The notes beneath the pieces were generated by a model that was not told the DNA's origin, ran no database searches, and worked only from the letters and a program-made list of their open reading frames with translations. This document shows, one piece after another, positions 8,744 to 15,600 of a stretch of DNA of 64,000 nt. The position numbers and the translations under genes are program-made. Where the stretch lies: positions 124,001 to 188,000 of the forward strand of contig NZ_JAKGBZ010000001.1 in the NCBI RefSeq assembly GCF_021556475.1, read 5' to 3'. Each line of letters opens with the position of its first letter. Position 1 is the first letter of the stretch. The stretch comes from Acidiphilium iwatense. GTDB taxonomy: Bacteria; Pseudomonadota; Alphaproteobacteria; Acetobacterales; Acetobacteraceae.

Positions 8744-10468
8744 TCATGGCTTGGTGTTCGCCGCGAGCTGGGCGCCGCAATGCGGCGTCGTCCAGTGCAG
8801 ATATTGCGGCGACCAGGAGCCGGTTGGCGAGAATGTCTTGCGGATGCCGCGCAGCCCGTCGCGCGCGAGCAGCACGACGCCGGTATTGTTCTGGAAAATC
8901 ACCGGCTGCTGCTCGGACGCGTAATCCTCGTATTTGTAGAGCGCCTGATTGCCGGGGGTGGTGGTCACCGCGGCGAGCAGGCGATCCATTTTCGGATCGT
9001 CATAGCCCATCTGGTTGTAATTGCCGTTGCTGCGGAACTGCGGGCCGTCCGACGGGTAGCTGCCGAGCGACCAGCCATAGCTCATCGCCTGCCATTCGAG
9101 CGGCTTGTAGGTCATCGCGATCAACTGGTTGAACGTCACCTGCCGGATATCCATCTGGATGCCGACCGCCCGCAAATTCTGCTGCCATAGCTCGGTCCAC
9201 AGAGTTGCCGTCGCGCCGCCCGAGGGGATGACGTTGGTGAATTCGAGCTTCCTGCCGTTCTTTTCGCGAATCCCGTCCGGCCCGACTTTCCATCCGGCCG
9301 CGTCGAGCAGTTGGCGCGCCTTGGCCGGATCGTAGCCGACCGGATATTTGCCGGCGCGCGCCGAGGGCGACAGGAAGGTCGGCGGATCGACCGGCACCGG
9401 TCCGTATTGCGGCTTGACCGTGTTATGGTAGAGGACCCGGATCGCCTGTTCCTGGTTGATCGCATCCGCGATCGCCTGGCGGACGCGGAGGTCGCGGAAG
9501 AACGAAACGCTCGGGTTTTTGTAGTTCAGCTGGATCATCTGGAAGCCGAAATTCGGTGTCACCTCCATCATCCGCACGTTCTTCAGCCGGTGGCCGGCTT
9601 GCCAGAGCGAGAAGGGCAGGTTGCTGACATCGAGCGTGCCGGTGCGCATGCCGAGGATTTCCGCGCCCGAGGAGTGCAGGAACTTCATGATGAAGCGGCG
9701 GATCCGCGATTTATGGCCCTGATAGGTGGGGTTCGGCCCGAAAGTGATGTGCCGGCCCATCTTGAAGCTGACGATCCGGTAAGGCCCGTCGATCACCTTG
9801 AAGAAACTAGGGTCGGATTGCCGGCGCCACATCTGGTTGACGGTATATTTGCCCCAGGAATGGGCGGGATAGGGGATGAACTGGCTGAGGCCGGTGATCT
9901 CGAACCAGTTCGGGTTGACCGGATGTTTCAGCACGATCTGGAACTGTTCGGGGCCGAGCACCCTGAAGTGCTTGATCAGCATCGGGATGCCGCCTGACCC
10001 ATAGGGGATGTAGGCCGTGCCGAGCTTTTTGATCAGATCGTAGGTGAATTGCACGTCTTTGGTGGTCACCGGCCTTCCGTCGGACCAGGTCCAGGGCTTC
10101 ATGGATACCGTGAAGGTCGTGTCGTCCTTCGAAACGCCGATCTTCGTCGCGAGGCTGCGCGAGAAATCGATCTTGTGGTCGCGGTTGACCCAGAGCAGCC
10201 CGTAATAGAGCAGGCCGGCGGCTTCCTGGTTGTATGCCGAGCTGAGCACGAACGTATTGAGCGAGGTGACCGAGGCGGGCGGGGTGCCGAGGCCGACGCC
10301 GGGCGGCACGATCACGGTGCCGCAGGCAAGCGGCGCGGCGGCGAAACCAGGGCGCGCGGTCGCCAGCGCGGCCAGGGCGGCGAGCCCGACGGCGGCGGGC
10401 AGGCGGCGCAGGATGCGATTCCGGGGAAGCGCATGGGCCGTATCGGCGGAATTGGGGTGGCCGGTCAT
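8744..10468 (-). CDS. Family 5 extracellular solute-binding protein, copy 1
   Basis: A 574-aa periplasmic binding protein for the adjacent peptide-type ABC transporter. It has a basic N-terminus, a hydrophobic signal segment and a predicted cleavage near GFAAA at residue 44. Family 5 features include TTFTVSMKPWTWSDGRPVTTKDVQFTYDLIKKLG and FFRDLRVRQAIADAINQ. It has two cysteines, Cys49 just after the predicted cleavage site and Cys564 close to the C-terminus, which could form a disulfide joining the two ends. Its start overlaps the stop of the second copy by ATGA. The two proteins are obvious tandem paralogues, mostly identical along their length. Confidence 0.9.
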   Translation of the reverse strand: MTGHPNSADTAHALPRNRILRRLPAAVGLAALAALATARPGFAAAPLACGTVIVPPGVGLGTPPASVTSLNTFVLSSAYNQEAAGLLYYGLLWVNRDHKIDFSRSLATKIGVSKDDTTFTVSMKPWTWSDGRPVTTKDVQFTYDLIKKLGTAYIPYGSGGIPMLIKHFRVLGPEQFQIVLKHPVNPNWFEITGLSQFIPYPAHSWGKYTVNQMWRRQSDPSFFKVIDGPYRIVSFKMGRHITFGPNPTYQGHKSRIRRFIMKFLHSSGAEILGMRTGTLDVSNLPFSLWQAGHRLKNVRMMEVTPNFGFQMIQLNYKNPSVSFFRDLRVRQAIADAINQEQAIRVLYHNTVKPQYGPVPVDPPTFLSPSARAGKYPVGYDPAKARQLLDAAGWKVGPDGIREKNGRKLEFTNVIPSGGATATLWTELWQQNLRAVGIQMDIRQVTFNQLIAMTYKPLEWQAMSYGWSLGSYPSDGPQFRSNGNYNQMGYDDPKMDRLLAAVTTTPGNQALYKYEDYASEQQPVIFQNNTGVVLLARDGLRGIRKTFSPTGSWSPQYLHWTTPHCGAQLAANTKP

Positions 10469-12183
10469 GGGCTGGCGTTCTCCGCGACCCGCGCCGTGCA
10501 TTGCGGCAGGGCCCAGTGCAGATATTGCGGCGACCAGGAGCCGGTGGACGGGAACGACTTGCGGATGCCCTTCAGCCCGTTGCGGACCATCACGACCGAT
10601 CCCGGCTCGTTGAAAAAGATTTCCGGCTGCTGTTCCGCCGCGTAGTCCTGATACGCATAGAGCGCCTTGTCGCCCGGCTCGGTGCGCACCGCCTCGATCA
10701 GCCGGTCGAGCTTCTTGTTGCTGTAGCCGGCCTGGTTGTAGGCTCCGCCGGTTTCGAGCTGATTGCCGTCGGACGGATAGGAGGCGAGCGACCAGCCGAA
10801 GCCCATCGCCTCCCAGGTCAGCGGACGGTGCGACAGCGCGAGCAACTGGTTGAACGTCACCTGGCGGATATTCATCTGGATGCCGACCGCGCGCAGACCC
10901 TGCTGCATCATTTCGGCATAGAGCATCGCCGTCGCGCCGCCCGCATAGGTGAGATAGGTGAATTCGAGCCGCCTGCCGTCCTTCACGCGGATGCCGTCCG
11001 CCCCCGGTTTCCATCCGGCCGCGTCGAGCAGCCCGCGTGCCCTGGCCGGATCGTAGCCGACCGGATATTTGCCCGCCCGCGCCGAGGGCGACAGGAAGGT
11101 TGGCGGATCGACCGGCACCGGCCCGTGCTGCGCGTGGGACATGCCATGAAACAGCAGCTTGATAGCGGCTTTCTGGTCGATCGCGTCGGCGAACGCCTGC
11201 CGCACCTTCAGGTCGCGGAAAAAAGCGACTTTCGGGTTGCGGAAGTTGATCTGGATGAAGTCGAACCCCCAGTTGGGGGTCATGCGGAGCAGGTTGATGT
11301 TCTGCAGGCGCCGTCCCGCCTGCCAGAGCGAGAAGGGCAGGTTGCCGATATCGAGCGTGCCGGTTTTCATCCCCGCGATGACCGCGCCGGACGAATGCAG
11401 GAACTTCATGACGAGGCGCGGGATTTCCGGCTTGTGGCCCTGGTAGGTCGGGTTGACGCCGAAAACGACGTGCCGCCCCATGCGGAAGCTGACCACGCGA
11501 TAGGGGCCGTCCACCACCTTGACGAAGCTCGGCTGCGACTGGCGCCGCCATATCTGATTGATCGTGTATTTCCCCCAGGAATGCGCGGGGAAGGGGGTGA
11601 GGATCGGCAGGCCCTGGAGTTCGAACCAGTCCGGGTTGACCGGATGCTTCATCACGACCTGGAATTTTTCGGGACTCAGCACCGCGAGCGATTTGATCAG
11701 CGTCGGCACGCCGCCGGTGCCGTAATTCAGGAAGGTCGGTCCAAGTTTCCTGATGAGGTCGTAAGTGTACTTCACGTCCGCGGCGGTGACCGGCACGCCG
11801 TCCGACCATGTCCACGGCTTCATGGATACGGTGAAGGTCGTGTCGTCCGTCGAAACGTCGATCTTCGTCGCAAGGCTGCGCGACCAGTCGATCTTGTGGT
11901 CGCGGTTGACCCAGAGCAGCCCGTAATAGAGCAGGCCGGATGCCTCGGTGTCATAGGCCGATTTCGCGAGCAGCGGGTTGAGCGAGGTGACCGAGCCCGG
12001 CGGGGTGCCGAGGCCGACGCCGGGCGGCACGATGACGGTGCCGCAAATGGGCGGTGCCCCGGCAAAAACAGCGGGGGCGGTGACGATCGTGGCGAGGGTG
12101 AGCACGGCGGCGGACAGGCGGCGCGGACGGCGATTCCGGGGGCTTGTATGGGCTGTATAGGCAATCTGGGGGTCGTCGGTCAT
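10465..12183 (-). CDS. Family 5 extracellular solute-binding protein, copy 2
   Basis: A 572-aa paralogue of the binding protein encoded just downstream. It has a signal sequence with likely cleavage after AVFAG, then the shared mature start CGTVIVPPGVGLGTPP. Cys47 and Cys562 occupy the same positions relative to the mature ends as in copy 1. Differences concentrate in the middle and C-terminal lobe, for example LTYAGGATAMLYAEMMQQ here versus VIPSGGATATLWTELWQQ in copy 1, so the pair may have related but distinct ligands. ATG 12183 gives a normal signal peptide; in-frame codons further upstream would add an atypical extension. Confidence 0.9.
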   Translation of the reverse strand: MTDDPQIAYTAHTSPRNRRPRRLSAAVLTLATIVTAPAVFAGAPPICGTVIVPPGVGLGTPPGSVTSLNPLLAKSAYDTEASGLLYYGLLWVNRDHKIDWSRSLATKIDVSTDDTTFTVSMKPWTWSDGVPVTAADVKYTYDLIRKLGPTFLNYGTGGVPTLIKSLAVLSPEKFQVVMKHPVNPDWFELQGLPILTPFPAHSWGKYTINQIWRRQSQPSFVKVVDGPYRVVSFRMGRHVVFGVNPTYQGHKPEIPRLVMKFLHSSGAVIAGMKTGTLDIGNLPFSLWQAGRRLQNINLLRMTPNWGFDFIQINFRNPKVAFFRDLKVRQAFADAIDQKAAIKLLFHGMSHAQHGPVPVDPPTFLSPSARAGKYPVGYDPARARGLLDAAGWKPGADGIRVKDGRRLEFTYLTYAGGATAMLYAEMMQQGLRAVGIQMNIRQVTFNQLLALSHRPLTWEAMGFGWSLASYPSDGNQLETGGAYNQAGYSNKKLDRLIEAVRTEPGDKALYAYQDYAAEQQPEIFFNEPGSVVMVRNGLKGIRKSFPSTGSWSPQYLHWALPQCTARVAENASP

Positions 12184-12343
12184 GGTCTGGTCTCGCCGGT
12201 TCTCGGAATGCGCGTCAGGCAGCAAGGATATCATGCAATGTAGCGCGAAAAGAGACGAGGCTTCTCTCATGAATGTGTATCTTAGAACGAATTGAGCAAG
12301 AAAAAATCATCAAATCGTGCAATCTGGAAGGGTTTTGCGCATC

Positions 12344-12367
12344 GGGGCGGCGCTGGCGCGCCACCCC
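12344..12367. repeat. GC-rich hairpin between receptor 1 and binding protein 2
   Basis: GGGGCGGCGC at 12344-12353 pairs with GCGCCACCCC at 12358-12367 around the loop TGGC, with one mismatch. No T-run follows on the minus strand, so it is unlikely to be a strong terminator. A stable mRNA hairpin here could separate the expression of the receptor from that of the ABC genes by differential decay. Confidence 0.45.
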
Positions 12368-12389
12368 TTTGCAACCGGACATTGTCCGA

Positions 12390-15005
12390 TCAGAATTTCG
12401 CCGAGACGTTGAAGAAGATCGAGCGCGGGATGCCGACGAAGGAGGAAGCGTAGGTCGGGGTCGGCACGAAGCTGCCATTTAGCGGGATTTCCGCTGGCGC
12501 CAGGAAGAAGTGCTGATAGTAGTGCAGCCCGAGCAGATTGTGGATGTTCAGCGAGAATTTGAGCGACTGGATATGGTCGTAGCCGTGCAGCCGCAATTTG
12601 TAGCTCAGGAACAGATTCATCAGGATGTGGCCGGGCAGCTTGAAGTTCTGAACCGGCGGCAGACCGCCGAGCGCCTGGGCGAGATTGCCCGGCGCGGTCG
12701 GATAATAGGGCGAGGTCGCCTGAGACAGCGCCGAATTCGGAACGCCCGAAACGATGACCGGAGAATTCGGCAGCACCGGCAGATCGAAGGTGATGTATTG
12801 CTGGCCGGTATACTGGCCGGAGAGTCGGGCACTGAACGGTCCGCGATCGTATTCGACGCCGAAATTGCCCAGCCAGTTCGGAATACCGGCCAGTGGCTCG
12901 CCCTTGAACACGTAGCCGAATTGACCCTCGAACGGCGTATCCTGCGCGAAGAAATTGTTGAGATAATTCGCCTTGGTATAGGAGGCGTTGCCGAACAGTT
13001 CGATATCGTGGGTCAGCCGGTATTTGCCGGAGAATTCGTAGCCGCGATACTGGGACGATCCTGTGTTCGAATAGAACGACAGCAGGGTCTGGTAGTTGGT
13101 GTAGAACGAGAACTGGTCGTTGATCTTCTGGTAGTAGATGTCGGCGTTCAGATAGAGGCGCGAGGTGTCGTAGCGCATGCCGGCTTCGTAGAGATGCACG
13201 ATTTCCGGCGTCGGCGCATGGGTCGTGCTCCCTGCCGTTCCGAGCGTATAATCGGTCGCCGGGGCGAAGCGGGCGGATTTGCCGTAGCTGGCGTAGGCGA
13301 CCAGGTGATAGGGCAGGTCGTAGCTGATGCCGAAATAGGGTTCGGCCACCGCGCCCCAGTTCTGCAGTTTCGCCGGCAGACCCTGCAGGCTGAACTGGGT
13401 GATGTTGCTGGTATAGATCCCGGTGAAAGTGACGCCGGGCAGCAGGTGCAGCCTATTGTGCAGCAGGCTGATCTTGTCCTGCAGATAGGCGGAATAGAGC
13501 GTGCGCTGGACGCCGCCGCCGAACCCGAAGGAGTTGTAGCCGATCTCATTCGGCATGTTCGGCGTGGCGTACATGAAGCTTTGGCCGCTGCTCGATTCCT
13601 TGGCGATCAAAGCGCCGATGGTGATGTCGTTATGCGGCAGGAAGATATTGGCCTTCGGGGTGAAGCCGATGGTGGTGCTGTGATTATTGATCTGCTCGGC
13701 GGATTCGCCGTAGGAATAGCAGGTCGCGTTGGTCGGGCTGCATCCCGCCGGCGCGAACATGAACGGATCGTAGGTGAAAAACCCCGGCTTGTAGGCGCCG
13801 GGGTTGGTCGCTACGCCATTGGCTACCGCCGTCGGCCCGAGAGCGCCGTAGCCGAGATAGGGAACCTGGAAATTCACCTGATACGGGAAATTCGGGTCCG
13901 GCGAATAGGTTCCTGGCGCGTAAGGGTTCATGAAGCTGGTGAAATCCGACGACGAGCGGATCATGAACAATTTGCCGCTGACGATCAGGTGCGGATTGAT
14001 ATAGGTCTCGTCGCTCAGGATCGCGGTGAGGTATTTGTTGTTTTCCTTGCTGAAGCTCAGGGAATGCGGGAAATTGTAGCTGTAGCTGTTGGCCTGCTGC
14101 AACGGGACCGGAATCGAGAATGCCGAGATATAGCCATCGGCCCGGTTGAACAGAATCGTTCCCGAAAGGTGGGATAACCCTTCGTCATAGGGCTTGACGA
14201 TCGAGAACAGCATGTCGCCGGAACGGATCGAGTTGCCGTCCGGGAAGCCGGCGGTATATTGCTGATTGTAGCGCAGCAAAGCGCGCGGCGCGTCGATCCC
14301 GCTGCCGATCCGGCCGGTGTTGATCTCGAAGCCGGCATGGGTGGTGTCGAACGAGCCGATGCCGCCGAAAATTTCCGCATAGGGCTTCGATGTCGGTTTT
14401 TTCGTCTCGTAGGCGATGGTGCCGCCGACGGTCGCGAAGCCCTGCTTGTCCGGCGGCGCGACACCCGGATAGACGGTGGTGGCGGAGAGCTGGCCCAGGG
14501 TGATCGGCGAGCCGACATTGTTGTTCAAAAAGGCGCCCTGGGAGCCGGAAATCAGGTCCTGCATCGGGATGCCGTCGAGCGTCTGGGCAAGCTGCGAGTT
14601 GCGCACGCCGCGCACGGTGAGCACCGGAACGCCCTGGCCGATATTCTGCTGATATTCGTTGACCGAGGGGGTTTGCTTCAAAAGGCTCTGAATCGAGCCG
14701 GCCTGCTCGCCCTCCGCCTCGATCTGCTTGTGGCCGACGCTCGATACCGCGTTGGCGATGTTCTTTTCCTTCAGCAACAACTCATGGTAGAATTTCTTGA
14801 TCTTCGCGATATGCACCGCCTGGGCTTCCGGGGTCGCGGCACTGCCGCCCGGAATGATCGGCCCGGCGCCGGTCGCCGGTGCGGCCGGCACGATCACCGG
14901 AGCCGGCGCGTTCTGCGCCCAGACCCGCGCGGAGAATACCATGCCGGTCGCGACCGAACAGGCGGTGAGCAGCAACAATCGCTTACGCGTTGACCCAACT
15001 TGCAT
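12390..15005 (-). CDS. TonB-dependent outer-membrane receptor, copy 1
   Basis: An 871-aa outer-membrane receptor: signal peptide (about 5-30, ending VWAQN), a Pro/Ala-rich stretch, a helical segment (IKKFYHELLLKEKNIANAVSS), a plug domain with SIQSLLKQTPSVNEYQ and VLTVRGVRNSQLAQTLDGIP, and a 22-strand-type barrel ending in Phe (FFNVSAKF). A loop with APAGCSPTNATC may hold an external disulfide. It would pass its ligand to the binding proteins encoded next. ATG 15005 is preferred over a TTG at 15011. The ligand is unknown; the pairing with a peptide/nickel-type ABC transporter suggests a peptide or metallophore-like compound. Confidence 0.9.
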   Translation of the reverse strand: MQVGSTRKRLLLLTACSVATGMVFSARVWAQNAPAPVIVPAAPATGAGPIIPGGSAATPEAQAVHIAKIKKFYHELLLKEKNIANAVSSVGHKQIEAEGEQAGSIQSLLKQTPSVNEYQQNIGQGVPVLTVRGVRNSQLAQTLDGIPMQDLISGSQGAFLNNNVGSPITLGQLSATTVYPGVAPPDKQGFATVGGTIAYETKKPTSKPYAEIFGGIGSFDTTHAGFEINTGRIGSGIDAPRALLRYNQQYTAGFPDGNSIRSGDMLFSIVKPYDEGLSHLSGTILFNRADGYISAFSIPVPLQQANSYSYNFPHSLSFSKENNKYLTAILSDETYINPHLIVSGKLFMIRSSSDFTSFMNPYAPGTYSPDPNFPYQVNFQVPYLGYGALGPTAVANGVATNPGAYKPGFFTYDPFMFAPAGCSPTNATCYSYGESAEQINNHSTTIGFTPKANIFLPHNDITIGALIAKESSSGQSFMYATPNMPNEIGYNSFGFGGGVQRTLYSAYLQDKISLLHNRLHLLPGVTFTGIYTSNITQFSLQGLPAKLQNWGAVAEPYFGISYDLPYHLVAYASYGKSARFAPATDYTLGTAGSTTHAPTPEIVHLYEAGMRYDTSRLYLNADIYYQKINDQFSFYTNYQTLLSFYSNTGSSQYRGYEFSGKYRLTHDIELFGNASYTKANYLNNFFAQDTPFEGQFGYVFKGEPLAGIPNWLGNFGVEYDRGPFSARLSGQYTGQQYITFDLPVLPNSPVIVSGVPNSALSQATSPYYPTAPGNLAQALGGLPPVQNFKLPGHILMNLFLSYKLRLHGYDHIQSLKFSLNIHNLLGLHYYQHFFLAPAEIPLNGSFVPTPTYASSFVGIPRSIFFNVSAKF

Positions 15006-15257
15006 GTACAACCCCCAGAGCTCTTTACGAGCAGAAAAACCAGTTCCCGTTCAGGGCAATTCGTTTCGCCGCTCCGGCTCGGACCCATGCCGAATTTGAT
15101 GGACGGCGTATTACAGACCCGCGCATGTCGCATGGCGTCAATTTCGCTGCCAAGAGCGCCCGAGCAACAGGATGCCGGTTTTCGGGTGCGGACCGATCCA
15201 ATATTGCGCTGCAACATGCCGCGAGTCGCACACGTCAGCCTGTTTCTGTCGCGGGAT

Positions 15258-15266
15258 GGGGGGGGG
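15258..15266. repeat. Homopolymeric G tract (9 G), upstream of receptor 1
   Basis: Nine consecutive G (poly-C in the direction of the receptor gene), about 253 bp upstream of the receptor 1 start and preceded by GGAT. Such tracts are prone to slipped-strand length changes. Confidence 0.7.
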
Positions 15267-15339
15267 ATTGAACGAAGCTGTCTGTCGCATTTGTGCAACA
15301 TGACGTTTCATTGCCCGAAACCTGCGATTGCGCAAAATT

Positions 15340-15355
15340 ATCACGATTGCGTGAT
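15340..15355. promoter_or_regulatory. Palindromic operator-like motif upstream of receptor 1
   Basis: ATCACG-ATTG-CGTGAT is a perfect 6-bp inverted repeat. A closely similar copy, ATCACG-ATTT-CGTCAT, lies at 18494-18509 upstream of receptor 2. The shared motif at both receptor genes suggests a common regulator, which is not identified. Confidence 0.45.
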
Positions 15356-15463
15356 CGACTGTTTCATCGGCACATGAAAACACGGTTTTCCGCGTTTGTT
15401 CCGTCTCAAAAATATACTAACGCCGGGACTCGCGGAAACGACGCCTTTCAGGACACCCGGTGA

Positions 15464-15499
15464 TGGATCACGTCGTCGCTGCGCTCCTCGTGACGACGG
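15464..15499. repeat. Diverged half-copy of a dispersed palindromic repeat
   Basis: The sequence begins TGGATCACGTCGTCGCTGCG and continues to GTGACGACGG. It resembles the right arm of the palindromic element at 61335-61437 (TGGATTGCTT... to ...CAATGAC) but is degraded. No left arm is visible nearby. Confidence 0.35.
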
Positions 15500-15501
15500 A
15501 T

Positions 15502-15510
15502 GGGGGGGGG
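15502..15510. repeat. Second homopolymeric G tract (9 G)
   Basis: Nine consecutive G preceded by GGAT, the same context as the tract at 15258. It lies about 497 bp upstream of the receptor 1 start and 38 bp beyond the receptor 2 terminator. Confidence 0.7.
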
Positions 15511-15548
15511 CTGGTTCGCGCAATGAGGCTTCAAGTGCCGCATTGCTC

Positions 15549-15577
15549 AAAAAAACCGGCCCCGCAAGGGGCCGGTT
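15549..15577 (-). terminator. Rho-independent terminator of receptor 2
   Basis: AACCGGCCCC at 15554-15563 and GGGGCCGGTT at 15568-15577 form a perfect 10-bp stem with a 4-base loop. On the minus strand the stem is followed by seven T (15555-15549). It lies 24 bp past the receptor 2 stop and probably ends that transcript before the receptor 1 promoter region. Confidence 0.9.
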
Positions 15578-15600
15578 AGTGGGTGTGGTAGTCCGGTTAA

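Larger units (their letters stand above)
15012..15600. other. 589-bp intergenic region between the two receptor genes
   Basis: No gene was recognised here. It contains two 9-G tracts (15258-15266 and 15502-15510), a palindromic motif (15340-15355), a copy related to a short dispersed repeat (15464-15499) and the terminator of receptor 2 (15549-15577). The stretch 15290-15420 is AT-richer than its surroundings and is the likely promoter region of receptor 1, although no clear -35/-10 pair could be assigned. Confidence 0.6.

Noticed and set aside
6997-9132. 711-codon plus-strand frame opposite the ABC permease genes
   Set aside because: Composition is low-complexity (Gln/Glu/His/Arg) and it mirrors two well-defined permeases and a binding protein.
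12184-12389. Possible metabolite riboswitch between receptor 1 and the binding proteins
   Set aside because: Only a simple hairpin is visible; no cobalamin-box or other known core motif was recognised.
10501-14177. Long plus-strand frames (580 and 555 codons) opposite the binding protein and receptor 1
   Set aside because: No start signals or domains; antisense artefact of strong third-position GC.
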